Source: Haliclona indistincta (lineage: Eukaryota; Porifera; Demospongiae; Haplosclerida; Chalinidae). Taken from it: DNA of 64,000 nucleotides. A program made the translations under genes and the position numbers. The stretch spans positions 480,745 through 544,744 of the forward strand of contig OZ024783.1 in assembly GCA_964017065.1 (NCBI GenBank). The letters run 5' to 3'. This document shows, piece by piece, positions 10,588 through 21,163 of the stretch. Each line of letters opens with the position of its first letter. Positions within the stretch are counted from its first letter, which is position 1. The notes beneath the pieces were generated by a model. The model had not been told where the DNA came from. It made no database searches and saw nothing but the letters and a program-made list of their open reading frames with translations.

Positions 10588-12097
10588 CTGATGGTTGGAT
10601 GTAGGGCTTAAGATGGGCTCCAGTTGCACGAACTGTTGATCCATCTGCACATGTCAGTTGGTAAGTACCACGCCCAAGCATTTTACTGATGGTAAATGGA
10701 CCCAGATATCTGGAGTCCAACTTTCCTCCACGCCGCTTCTTACGCATGAAATCCTTCTTAAGGACCTGTTGTCCTTGCTGAAACAGATGAGGCTTAGCAT
10801 GCTTTTTGTCAAAATCCATCTTTTGCTTCTTTTGTGCAGCACAAATGTTCTCCTTGGCCTCTCTCAGTCGCTGTGCTCGTTGGCTTTCAACTTCGGACAT
10901 ATTTAACTCCTCTAAACTCAGAAATCTCCGAGAATCTTCTTCTGGAGTAGAGCGAGAAATTGCCAGGTCTATTGGCAATGTAGCACAACGTCCAAACATC
11001 AACTCGAACGGAGTGAATTTGGAAGAGGCATGCCTTGATGTATTGTATGCAAACACAGAAGTGTCGACAAACGAACTCCATTCTCTCTTGTTCGCGTTAA
11101 CATACTTAACTAGCATTGCTTGAAGAGTCTGGTTTAGCCTTTCAACAAGGCCATTAGCCTGTGTAAAACAATGGTTTATACACAAGTAAGTCAACTATTC
11201 ATGAGTTTCTTAATGTGTGCTGCTACTTCATTGCTAAAACTTGCCTGAGGGTGATAGGGTGTTATGAGCCTCCGCTTGATGCCAAGAAGGTCAGCTAGAC
11301 ACTGGTCAAGATGGTTGTTAAACTCTCTACCATTGTCAGATAGTATGACATGTGGTAACCCCAGTCGCATAAACAACTAAAATTAAAGAGCTAGTAGATG
11401 TACATGCACAACATTACATGTACCTTGAACAAAACATTTGCAACTGAAGGTGCATTTTTGTCTGGTGTCGTCACTGCTTCCGCCCACTTTGTGAAGTAGT
11501 CCGTTATGGTCAATATGAAGTTATTACCATCACTTCCTCTTGGGCGAATGGGACCAATGAAATCAATCCCGATCATGTGCCATGGTGATTTAACTGGAAT
11601 TGGGTTCAGACAGGGAGTGCCAGTCGTCAATTTCCTATTCATGTGTTGACACACGTCACACGTCATTACCTACACATGCACAATAGCAAAGAATCATAAT
11701 TTATTATTTAACAGCTAGTAACCGGAAACAACTGAAACGTACCAACTCCTTCACATCCTTGTACATACCCGTCCACATAAACCTCTCCTTTATCCTGTAC
11801 ATAGTGCGCACTCTGCCTAAATGCCCAGAAGTGGGATCGATATGGCAGGCATGCAGAATCATCTTTCGCTCATTGTCACTACGAATGTATTTGAGTAGCA
11901 CCTCCATCTTCATGATAATGTAATTATAATTGAGACATTTCCTAGAATGCATGACAAAGTGCGACAGTTACCTTTCCTCCTGAACTCTTTCGATTATCTC
12001 TGTAATATAGCTCCCCATCTTGAATCTCAAACTTCTTCGCTTTTCTCCTTATTATCCGCTTCCTATTCTCAGTCGCCTCTTCAGGATAGCGGTTTTC
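10588..12097 (-). CDS. Gypsy-like DDE integrase core of the Ginger-like gene, with introns
   Basis: Minus-strand exons: 11972-12097 (YPEEATENRKRIIRRKAKKF, then GELYYRD), 11743-11907, 11424-11669, 11245-11376, 10588-11158; all internal junctions are in phase. The intron after 11245 uses a GC donor (cag|gcaagt). Features in order: YPYY motif, H2C2 zinc finger (HIDPTSGH then CDVC), catalytic D (IGIDFIGP), D (LSDNGREF) and E (NGLVERLNQTL), and the GPY/F module (RYLGPFTISKML). If exon 10588-11158 is not spliced at tcag|gttcag, the frame stops at 10559. Introns argue against a simple LTR retrotransposon and fit Ginger1 or a domesticated integrase. The exon is broken at 12097/20814 by an insertion. 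Confidence 0.75.
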
Positions 12098-12209
12098 CAA
12101 GAGGGTGCGGTATTGGCTATTTTCACTGAAGCTAGCAAAAATAGCATCGTATCTAGCAGTGCTAATTTACTATCTTTCAAGACTTTGCTAGGATTACAGT
12201 TCTCATTTC

Positions 12210-12775
12210 ATTACTAAAGTGATCAGTGCTAATATTGTACTGCTATTATTGATGCTATTTTTGCTATTTTTACTACTTTGCTATTTTTGCTGTTTAATAA
12301 TAATTGTTGCTATACAGTACTATTATAATCTGAGTGAGCATGCTATTATGCTATTTTTGCTATTTGCTATTATTAAAATTTAATACTGTTCATACATACT
12401 AAAGTAGTGAGCATGCTATTATGCTATTTTTGCTATTTTGCTATTTTTCATGCATACTAAAGTAGTGAGCATGCTATTATGCTATTTTTGCTATTTTGCT
12501 ATTATTAAAATTTAATACTGTTCATACATACTAAAGTAGTGAGCATGCTATTATGCTATTTTTGCTATTTTGCTATTTTTCATACATACTAAAGTAGTGA
12601 GCATGCTATTATGCTATTTTTGCTATGTTGCTATTATTAAAATTTAATACTGTTCATGCATACTAAAGTAGTGCAGCATGCTATTATGCTATTTTTTGCT
12701 ATTGTTCATGCATACTGAAGTAGTGAGCATGCTATTATGCTATAATTTTGCTAGTTAGCTTTAATGTGCATGCGC
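12210..12775. repeat. AT-rich tandem repeat (gctattatgctatttttgct)
   Basis: Degenerate units of about 60-120 bp carry gctattatgctatttttgct, a ttcatacatactaaagtagt segment and gagcat. The gctattttgctatt core is the complement of the 60-bp minisatellite motif, so the two arrays are related. Confidence 0.85.
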
Positions 12776-12785
12776 GCGTGAGCAT

Positions 12786-12999
12786 AATAATATTCCACAG
12801 TCACTATAGGGCGGGGAGGCCTGACCACTCAGATTCGAGCGTGGGAAGTTTTAGGGTCCAGAGCACTTAAGCAATGTGACCAAATTTGAGCGAAGCTCAA
12901 ATTTGGTTGCATGCGCAAAGTGCCTGGGCCCTAAAACTTCCCACGCTCGAATCTGATTGGTCAGGCCTCCCCGCCCTATAGTGACTGTGGAATATTATT
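12786..12999. mobile_element. Palindromic MITE, arms about 85 bp
   Basis: Arms aataatattccacagtcact…gcggggaggcctgacca…ttcgagcgtgggaagtttta are repeated inverted, ending ctgtggaatattatt, with a short loop around 12870-12905. No coding capacity. Confidence 0.88.
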
Positions 13000-13013
13000 T
13001 TTAGGAGTTATTA

Positions 13014-13516
13014 TATCAAGGTTTAGTGTATAGGTTTAGCGTTTAGGTTAGTGTTTAGGTTTAGAGTTTAGTTTAGGTTTAGTGTTTATAGGTTTAGTGC
13101 ATGCATGTGTTTAGGTTTAGTATTTTAGGTTTAGCTATAGTGTTTAGGTTTAGGTTTAGTGTTTAGGTTTAGAGTTTAGGTTTAGTTTAGGTTTAGGTTT
13201 AGTGTTTAGGTTTAGTGTTTAGGTTTAGGTTTAATTAGGTTTAGTGTTTAGGTTTAGGTTTAGGTTTAGGTTTAGTGTTTAGGTTTAGGTTTAGTGTTTA
13301 GTGTTTAGGGTTTAGTGTTTTGTTTAGGGTTTAGGTTTAGGTTTAGTATTTAGTATTTAGGTTTAGTGCATGTGTTTAGGTTTAGTATTTAGGTTTAGCG
13401 TTTAGGTTTAGTATTTAGGTTTAGGTTTAGTGTTTAGGGTTTAGTGTTTAGGGTTTAGGTTTAGGTTTAGTATTTGGTTTAGGTTTAGTGCATGTGTTTA
13501 GGTTTAGTGTTTAGGT
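13014..13516. repeat. Telomere-like TTTAGG/TTAGTG interspersed tract
   Basis: About 500 bp of irregular ggtttag, gtgtttag and gggtttag units. It resembles degenerate telomeric (TTTAGG) DNA, but the spacing is irregular and it is flanked by minisatellite, so it is interstitial. Confidence 0.85.
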
Positions 13517-13519
13517 TCA

Positions 13520-14035
13520 AAATAGCAATAATAGCAAAATAGCACTTTGTCACGTGTTAGTACAATACTAATAATAGCAAAATAGCAATAATAGCAAAAT
13601 AGCACTGGGTCCTGTGTTAGTACAATACTAATAATAGCAAAATAGCAATAATAGCAAAATAGCACTGGGTCCTGTGTTAGTACAATACTAATAATAGCAA
13701 AATAGCAATAATAGCAAAATAGCACTGGGTCATGTGTTAGTAATAATAGCAAAATAGCATTAATAGCAAAATAGCACTGGGTCATAGTACAATACTAATA
13801 ATAGCAAAATAGCAATAATAGCAAAATAGCACTGGGTCCTGTGTTAGTACAATACTAATAATAGCAAAATAGCAATAATAGCAAAATAGCACTGGGTCAT
13901 GTGTTAGTACAATACTAATAATAGCAAAATAGCAATAATAGCAAAATAGCACTGGGTCATGTGTTAGTACAATACTAATAATAGCAAAATAGCAATAATA
14001 GCAAAATAGCACTGGGTCCTGTGTTAGTACAATAG
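13520..14035. repeat. 60-bp minisatellite, segment 1
   Basis: Unit of exactly 60 bp: cactgggtcctgtgttagta, caatactaataatagcaaaa, tagcaataatagcaaaatag. Two variants differ by gtcctg or gtcatg. About eight units, then interrupted by a dispersed repeat. Confidence 0.95.
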
Positions 14036-14625
14036 TAATGAAGCACCTAAGGTGCAGATGCCTCGGTGGAGTGACACTTTATCCACAAACACAACTATCC
14101 ACCATTCAACAAACACAGCAACTGCAGATGCATGTATACAGGATTTCTGTACAGCAATCACTGACAATGCAGTGCTTTAGTTATGCAAACAGAAGCCAAT
14201 CAGTGCTAACCACAATTCAACTGGGCGTGTCTACAGCAGCACACGCATACCACGAGCGAGATAGCTTCCATAGCTTGCTTACACGATTTCTCTGGACCTG
14301 CGCTGCTATCCTGTAGTAAAATTCTAACCTATCAGCTTCTAGGCAGTCAACTGTGGACAGCTTTGCCTTTGGAGAAGTCCAGATCGTCAGCAACGGTAAA
14401 CAAAGTAAGCAAACCGCGCCATAACTCTAGAACAAAGCTTTGCATCGAACTTTCGCTAATACACAACAGAGATAATGTCGAGTTATACCTGCATTGCAAG
14501 TTTCAGAGCTCACCGTTCAGCGTACGCCGCAAAAATGGTGTAACAGACAGACTGACAGAATGACTGAACGACAGACAACGCGATTACAGTATGCCCCGTG
14601 GCTCCGCCCACCGAGGCATAATAAT
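14036..14625. mobile_element. Dispersed fold-back-ended repeat (ATGCCTCGGTGG family), fullest copy
   Basis: Inserted in the 60-bp array. The left end has the hairpin gaagcacctaaggtgcag followed by atgcctcggtgg; the right end is ggctccgcccaccgaggcat, giving terminal inverted ATGCCTCGGTGG. The core (ctggacctgcgctgctatcc … agtcaactgtggacagcttt … ataactctagaacaaagctt) recurs at 22330-22720 (inverted), 22930-23410 and 25330-25836. No coding capacity; a possible duplicated TAAT flanks it. Confidence 0.7.
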
Positions 14626-15213
14626 AGCAAAATAGCAATAATAGCAAAATAGCACTGGGTCATGTGTTAGTAATAATAGCAAAATAGCAATAATAGCAAA
14701 ATAGCACTGGGTCCTGTGTTAGTACAATACTAATAATAGCAAAATAGCAATAATAGCAAAATAGCACTGGGTCATGTGTTAGTACAATACTAATAATAGC
14801 AAAATAGCAATAATAGCAAAATAGCACTGGGTCCTGTGTTAGTACAATACTAATAATAGCAAAATAGCAATAATAGCAAAATAGCACTGGGTCATGTGTT
14901 AGTACAATACTAATAATAGCAAAATAGCAATAATAGCAAAATAGCACTGGGTCATGTGTTAGTACAATACTAATAATAGCAAAATAGCAATAATAGCAAA
15001 ATAGCACTGGGTCATGTGTTAGTACAATACTAATAATAGCAAAATAGCAATAATAGCAAAATAGCACTGGGTCCTGTGTTAGTACAATACTAATAATAGC
15101 AAAATAGCAATAATAGCAAAATAGCACTGGGTCCTGTGTTAGTACAATACTAATAATAGCAAAATAGCAATAATAGCAAAATAGCACTGGGTCATGTGTT
15201 AGTACAATACTAA
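14626..15213. repeat. 60-bp minisatellite, segment 2
   Basis: About ten 60-bp units of the same family as 13520-14035, ending at caatactaa where the next element is inserted. Confidence 0.95.
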
Positions 15214-15934
15214 AAGTAAAGTAAAAAATTTTAATAAAAAAACTAAAAAGTGTAGGGATGACGCATGCAAAAGTAAAGGAACAAGATGGGATGATGCTTG
15301 CAAAAGTAAAGGAACAAGATGGGATGCTGCTTGCAAAAGTAAAGGAACAAGATGGGATGATGATACTTGCAAAAGTAAAGGAACAAGATGGGATGATGCT
15401 TGCAAAAGTAAAAGTCCCAAGTATCCCTACATCAGCGGCTTGAAGGAGGACGCAGTCCGATGAAGTAATTGACAGTTGTAAATAACTAGAGATATCTGTG
15501 TTTTGGAGGACGCAGTCCGATGAAGTAATTGACGGTTGTAAATAACTAGAGGTATCTGTGTTTGGAGGACGCAGTCCGATGAATTAGCTGACAGTTGTAA
15601 ATAACTATAGAGGTATCTATGGTTTGGAGGACGCAGTCCAATTTAGTAATTGACGGTTGTAAAAGGTATAGGAAGAGCATTCCACAGTTGCATGTCATCA
15701 CAGCAAGCCGCTGATGTAGGGATACTTGGGACTTTTACTTTTGCAAGCATCATCCCATCTTGTTCCTTTACTTTTGCAAGTATCATCATCCCATCTTGTT
15801 CCTTTACTTTTGCAAGCAGCATCCCATCTTGTTCCTTTACTTTTGCAAGCATCATCCCATCTTGTTCCTTTACTTTTGCATGCGTCATCCCTACACTTTT
15901 TAGTTTTTTTATTAAAATTTTTTACTTTACTTGT
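15214..15934. repeat. 3' fold-back of the Helitron-like element with a 57-bp tandem loop
   Basis: Arms about 15214-15440 and 15703-15934 are inverted copies (aagtaaagtaaaaaatttta, gtgtagggatgacgcatgc, four caagatgggatgatgcttgc-like units, ccaagtatccctacatcagc). The loop holds four units of about 57 bp beginning ggaggacgcagtccgatgaa. Confidence 0.9.
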
Positions 15935-16817
15935 TCCTGTTACTTTTTTGATCACTATCAGTTTGAACTTATTAGCTGTATTCTATGCTATAGCTTTTAT
16001 TTCATTTTTACAACCCTTTGAGCAGCAGGTACTAGTCTAGTAGATCAGAAGGTACATAGCCTCTAGACAGCTGGAGAGTCAAGAAACACGGAATGTTATT
16101 ATCGGCAATCACAAGAATAATGAAAAGGTTTAAATTAGTTAGAGAGGTTGAGAGTATGAGTTGACAACATGATATTTCTTAGCACTGTGATGGATGAAGA
16201 AGAGACTAACACTAACAACTCAGTGGAACACTATGATGGCATGGCTAGTCTGTGGACTAGCTAGTCCCAGGCTTGCATGTTGATGTCGATATCACGATCA
16301 CAGAGGCTTCTAGCTTTTTACAATGAACAATGTCCAGTTGTCAACAGCACAGGGGTCCTATGGGTATAGCTTACGCCGGGTAGAGTAAGAAACTAGTAGC
16401 CTATAGCTCAGTGAGATCGGGTATCATCACCGTCGTCCGGTTCGCGCCTACCGTGGGTCATGATGTCAGCATAGACAGATCAGTGTTACCCAGGGTATGG
16501 TATACTGCTTGTTCATACCTCTAGGCTCTAGCTTGCTCGCTGAAGCGCCCAGAGCAGAGAGAAAGCACTGAGAAAGCGAGAACCGAGCTCAGTTTCAAAA
16601 CTGATGTGGGCGGAGTCAATGATCAGTAGCGACAAGAGGGTTAATTAATGAAGTCGCTAGTCCAAATCGGTCCAAAAACCATGTTTTTCAAAGATCACTC
16701 GCTTCTGGAAGTGTTTGATGCCTATCTAAGAACTAAGTGCACTACCCCAGATATATACACATGCGATGGTGCAAGTTTGATAGTGATTCGTTCACTCAGG
16801 ACAGCGCTAGGCTTGTC

Positions 16818-16909
16818 AAAAGAAGAAGAAGAAGAAGAAGAAGAAGAAGAAGAAGAAGAAGAAGAAGAAGAAGAAGAAGAAGAAGAAGAAGAAGAAGAAG
16901 AAGAAAGAA
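16818..16909. repeat. (GAA)n microsatellite
   Basis: About 30 GAA triplets inside the Helitron-like element; the related copy at 57061-57102 has GAAA-type repeats at the same place. Confidence 0.95.
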
Positions 16910-17233
16910 GATGAACAATTCGCGTGGGCGGCGATTTTGTTTTACCACTTTAGAAACGTCTGCCAGCTTCGCCAAAGGTATTTCCATGCTCAGAACAATC
17001 GTCTGATCAATCCTAGATGTCTAGAATCTCGATAAACGCTAAAACAGCGAAGATCTGCAACTTGCTCCCTGAGAGTCGCCATCTTGATTTTCGTCGTCAA
17101 GCAAGCAATCCCGGCGACTTTCATGGACTTCCTACAAGCGCTTACACTTCAGATTCCCTCAGAAATAGTTAAAATGCAGTAGAAATGTATAACAGAAGAG
17201 ATATGTGCGAAAACTAATTTTCACACATGAGTA

Positions 17234-17244
17234 GCCGCCATCTT
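17234..17244 (-). promoter_or_regulatory. YY1-like motif near the element's 5' end
   Basis: Minus strand aagatggcggc, an exact match to the known YY1 core, lies about 45 bp inside the hairpin end. The same motif is at the same place in three related elements. A promoter or initiator role is inferred. Confidence 0.5.
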
Positions 17245-17289
17245 AATTCGAGGTCATCCCTACATATCATTGCCTATCGGCAATGATAA

Positions 17290-18506
17290 TAATAGCAAAA
17301 TAGCAATAATAGCAAAATAGCACAGGGTCCTGTGTTAGTACAATACTAATAATAGCAAAATAGCAATAATAGCAAAATAGCACTGGGTCATGTGTTAGTA
17401 CAATACTAATAATAGCAAAATAGCACAGGGTCCTGTGTTAGTACAATACTAATAATAGCAAAATAGCAATAATAGCAAAATAGCACTGGGTCCTGTGTTA
17501 GTACAATACTAATAATAGCAAAATAGCAATAATAGCAAAATAGCACTGGGTCATGTGTTAGTACAATACTAATAATAGCAAAATAGCAATAATAGCAAAA
17601 TAGCACTGGGTCATGTGTTAGTACAATACTAATAATAGCAAAATAGCAATAATAGCAAAATAGCACAGGGTCCTGTGTTAGTACAATACTAATAATAGCA
17701 AAATAGCAATAATAGCAAAATAGCACTGGGTCATGTGTTAGTACAATACTAATAATAGCAAAATAGCAATAATAGCAAAATAGCACTGGGTCCTGTGTTA
17801 GTACAATACTAATAATAGCAAAATAGCAATAATAGCAAAATAGCACTGGGTCATGTGTTAGTACAATACTAATAATAGCAAAATAGCAATAATAGCAAAA
17901 TAGCACTGGGTCCTGTGTTAGTACAATACTAATAATAGCAAAATAGCAATAATAGCAAAATAGCACTGGGTCCTGTGTTAGTACAATACTAATAATAGCA
18001 AAATAGCAATAATAGCAAAATAGCACTGGGTCATGTGTTAGTACAATACTAATAATAGCAAAATAGCAATAATAGCAAAATAGCACTGGGTCATGTGTTA
18101 GTACAATACTAATAATAGCAAAATAGCAATAATAGCAAAATAGCACTGGGTCCTGTGTTAGTACAATACTAATAATAGCAAAATAGCAATAATAGCAAAA
18201 TAGCACTGGGTCCTGTGTTAGTACAATACTAATAATAGCAAAATAGCAATAATAGCAAAATAGCACTGGGTCATGTGTTAGTACAATACTAATAATAGCA
18301 AAATAGCAATAATAGCAAAATAGCACTGGGTCCTGTGTTAGTACAATACTAATAATAGCAAAATAGCAATAATAGCAAAATAGCACTGGGTCATGTGTTA
18401 GTACAATACTAATAATAGCAAAATAGCACTGGGTCATGTGTTAGTACAATACTAATAATAGCAAAATAGCAATAATAGCAAAATAGCACTGGGTCATGTG
18501 TTAGTA
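17290..18506. repeat. 60-bp minisatellite, segment 3
   Basis: About 20 units of the same 60-bp motif with gtcctg/gtcatg alternation; ends in the 8-bp duplication tgttagta of the next insertion. Confidence 0.95.
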
Positions 18507-19297
18507 GGGATTAGCAACGGACAGGAATTTCAACTACATCCGTGTTACGGGTTAAATTTCCAACGTGTTAGAGCACAGCGTGCGAAGGGTAGTGCCCGCC
18601 AAATATCATGGCTTGACAAATCGCGTGTGTTGATAGGACTGCTGTAGCGCGAAAGCAGGAAATTGTCAGTACAACGAAGGATTCAAAGCACGACAAAACC
18701 GATGTTAAAAGCAAGATCTTCTTTCAGCACAGTTATTCTCATAGAACAGCCTTTCTTCTCGAGGATAAACTGAAAACAAGATCAGCCAGAGTGTATATAT
18801 TGTCAGAAGAGGTACAGAAAAACCCGTACCGTACGGCTGAACGGCTCAGCTTGTCTAGTGCGCTAGCGCTACACTGTGTGAGATCGAGAATAGAAACTGC
18901 GCTATTCTCACGAGGACATGTACGAACTAACATGTTATCAGCAAAGAATGGACCGAAGCACAGCTAAAAACTAGTAACAGGTACAGAACCACTTTTCAGC
19001 AAAGTAAACAAGCTGCTTGTCAGCGTTTTACAACGCTTGTAGGGCAACCAACAACCACTTCGCCGGTTAGCGATCAAAACGAAACAGTACTCAAGTCGCC
19101 TTTACTATCAAAGTGTAGACAGAACGTTCTAGTCAATCACCAGAGCTCGACAACGTGCCGAGCCAGTGACTCTTCTTAGCACGGTCGTCAAGAGCTAGCT
19201 TAGCAACGAGCTCGTTGCAAGGCAACGGTTAATATTTAACCCGTAACGAGGATGTAAATCAGCTCGTAATACAAAATGTATTGGCGTTGCTAATCCC
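18507..19297. mobile_element. MITE with 8-bp TSD (791 bp)
   Basis: Terminal inverted gggattagcaacg … cgttgctaatccc, with further inverted matches inside (tacatcc…gttacgggttaaat). Flanking duplication tgttagta at 18499-18506 and tgttggta at 19298-19305 (one mismatch). Interior short ORFs are not convincing. Superfamily unclear (hAT or Mutator-like by TSD length). Confidence 0.75.
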
Positions 19298-19305
19298 TGT
19301 TGGTA

Positions 19306-20075
19306 TACTGTATCTATGGTACAATACTAATAATAGCAAAATAGCAATAATAGCAAAATAGCACTGGGTCCTGTGTTAGTACAATACTAATAATAGCAAA
19401 ATAGCAATAATAGCAAAATAGCACTGGGTCCTGTGTTAGTACAATACTAATAATAGCAAAATAGCAATAATAGCAAAATAGCACTGGGTCCTGTGTTAGT
19501 ACAATACTAATAATAGCAAAATAGCACTGGGTCCTGTGTTAGTACAATACTAATAATAGCAAAATAGCAATAATAGCAAAATAGCACTGGGTCCTGTGTT
19601 AGTACAATACTAATAATAGCAAAATAGCAATAATAGCAAAATAGCACTGGGTCCTGTGTTAGTACAATACTAATAATAGCAAAATAGCAATAATAGCAAA
19701 ATAGCACAGGGTCCTGTGTTAGTACAATACTAATAATAGCAAAATAGCAATAATAGCAAAATAGCACTGGGTCCTGTGTTAGTACAATACTAATAATAGC
19801 AAAATAGCAATAATAGCAAAATAGCACTGGGTCCTGTGTTAGTACAATACTAATAATAGCAAAATAGCAATAATAGCAAAATAGCACTGGGTCCTGTGTT
19901 AGTACAATACTAATAATAGCAAAATAGCAATAATAGCAAAATAGCACAGGGTCCTGTGTTAGTACAATACTAATAATAGCAAAATAGCAATAATAGCAAA
20001 ATAGCACTGGGTCCTGTGTTAGTACAATACTAATAATAGCAAAATAGCAATAATAGCAAAATAGCACTGGGAGAG
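19306..20075. repeat. 60-bp minisatellite, segment 4
   Basis: About 13 units, nearly all the gtcctg variant, fading into degenerate gctattat sequence at 20085-20210. Confidence 0.95.
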
Positions 20076-20220
20076 ACATCGTATAGTATTACGAATAGTG
20101 GTAATAGCAAAAATAGCACTACTATAATAATAGCAGCTATTATAGAATAGTACTTATGCTATCATTACGCTATTATTATCAAAATAGCATAATGCTATTA
20201 TGCTATAGCCAATACCGCAC

Positions 20221-20797
20221 TAGCCTCGTCCCCTGCCATTAATTTTCGCAACGAAACGAACGAATAAGCGAAAATTAAGGCCTGGTATCTATTGCATGGG
20301 TAATTGTGCGCATGCGCTACCTATGAAAACACGTGGCTTGCCTACTGATTGTCGATACAGGGCTGTACAAGGCCTGCTGTGCACAGCGTTGCTGTAGTTA
20401 CGCTGATGACGAATGCAGCAACGTGGTAGACGCCAGATACTGGGTTTTCGAAGATACTCTGTGAACGATTGTATTTCAAACAAGTCAGCACAGAGTCACC
20501 ATACACAGTAGAGACCGCGCGAACACAGACAGGACTTCGCTGCTCGTACTTGAGCACTAGATCCGCTTCTACAGGTTGCAACGCAGACAGTAGGCCTCTT
20601 AGAGCGCCATTTTCACGTGAATATACGGGCTAATATCACAAACAAATATTCAAGTGTGAACGGATTCCCCAGATTCTGGGGAATCATGGCGAATGGTAAA
20701 AGGTCACCCTTGCAATAGATACCAGGCCCTTTTTTCGCGCTTCCGTTTTCGTTCGTCCGTTTCGTAAGCGAAAAAATTTGGCCTGGGGACGAGGCTA
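20221..20797. mobile_element. Non-autonomous element with 9-bp TSD (577 bp)
   Basis: Imperfect inverted ends tagcctcgtcccctgcca and tggcctggggacgaggcta, extended by a second inverted match gcgaaaatt. The flanking duplication ataccgcac is at 20212-20220 and 20798-20806. A 9-bp TSD is typical of Mutator-like elements. It inserted into the right terminal repeat of the 8.7-kb element. Confidence 0.75.
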
Positions 20798-20813
20798 ATA
20801 CCGCACCTTCCTC

Positions 20814-20884
20814 CGGTTTTCGACCATGTAAAGCATCGCCTCATCCAGTAGACGGTCAGCTTCGAGTGCTTCATCTTCGTCCAT
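20814..20884 (-). CDS. N-terminal part of the interrupted Ginger-like YPYY exon
   Basis: From ATG at 20884 a frame reads MDEDEALEADRLLDEAMLYM then VEN and stops being coding at the insertion boundary. If 12098-20813 and one target duplication are removed, the frame runs on without a shift into the YPEEATENRK exon at 12089. An in-frame stop lies upstream of the ATG, so a start here is likely. The acidic helical start resembles the N-terminal part of Gypsy/Ginger integrase regions. Confidence 0.55.
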
Positions 20885-21163
20885 TTTGTGTTCCAACACG
20901 TGGCCGTCGGTGACGAGTGTGTAGGGTCAGAATGCAGCTTACAAAACATGCTGCTGTAATTGTCAGCCATTAGCACTTGGACCAAAATCTCCGAGTGTGC
21001 ACTAATTAGAATTCCCCCCGGACCAAAATAGTAATCTCCGCCGGACCAAAATAACGGTGACAGGCCGAATCCGTGGGGGCACTAAATAAGCTTTGACACC
21101 GGCTCGGGCACTAGTCTCGCGGGCCAGACCTGACAGCGATTACGAGAAAACCCTTTCGAGATC

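Larger units (their letters stand above)
15214..17289 (-). mobile_element. Non-autonomous Helitron-like element, copy 1 (2,076 bp)
   Basis: Read on the minus strand it starts TTATCATTGCCGATAGGCAA (terminal hairpin), then ATGTAGGGATG, then the YY1-like aagatggcggc, and ends with a fold-back whose tip is TTTACTTTACTT. It lies exactly between A and T of a minisatellite unit (ctaa|…|taatagc). It shares both ends and most internal sequence with 55569-57479. No transposase; a (GAA)n run is internal. Confidence 0.75.
12098..20813. mobile_element. 8.7-kb composite satellite-bearing element, 8-bp TSD (hAT-like)
   Basis: The two ends share gggtgcggtattggctat (12101-12120, direct) and its complement (about 20203-20220 plus 20798-20808, split by a later insertion). 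The outermost bases are caagag on the left and gaggaa on the inverted right end. Flanks carry the 8-bp duplication cggttttc at 12090-12097 and 20814-20821. Removing the element with one duplication reopens the Ginger exon in frame. TSD length and CA-start on one end suggest hAT, but no transposase is present. The interior is AT-rich tandem repeats, a TTTAGG-like tract, a 60-bp minisatellite and five nested insertions. Confidence 0.7.
6535..21098 (-). mobile_element. Ginger1-type DNA transposon (integrase plus Ulp1), heavily invaded
   Basis: One gene reads leftward from 20884 to about 6535: YPYY motif, H2C2 zinc finger, DDE integrase core, GPY/F module, Thr/Ser-rich repeat exons, then an Ulp1 cysteine-peptidase domain. 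Published Ginger1 transposases have this order (Gypsy-like integrase followed by Ulp1 or OTU). A possible 5' terminus is at 21098, where …aagctttgaca is followed by ccgg, the reported Ginger1 target sequence. I found no matching left terminus, so element bounds are tentative. A domesticated host gene of Ginger origin is an alternative. It carries an 8.7-kb insertion (12098-20813) and a small fold-back (7158-7251). Confidence 0.65.

Noticed and set aside
10559..11950. Ty3/Gypsy LTR retrotransposon pol fragment
   Set aside because: Four in-phase spliceosomal introns, YPYY motif and continuation to Ulp1 exons fit Ginger1 better; no reverse transcriptase or LTR seen.
13014..13516. A true chromosome end
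   Set aside because: Repeats are irregular and flanked on both sides by other sequence.
16648..16914. Plus frame ending in a poly-Glu run inside the Helitron-like element
   Set aside because: A related frame exists at 56885-57102, but differences are spread over all codon positions and the tail is a microsatellite; no sign of selection for protein.
17406..18437. Long minus-strand frames of YYCYFAIISIVLTQDPVLFC repeats (also 14660-15187, 19507-20079)
   Set aside because: The unit is exactly 60 bp, so frames stay open by arithmetic; they break at every insertion and show no start, signal or domain.
13520..20075. CRISPR-like array
   Set aside because: Units are contiguous tandem copies without unique spacers, and the context is eukaryotic.
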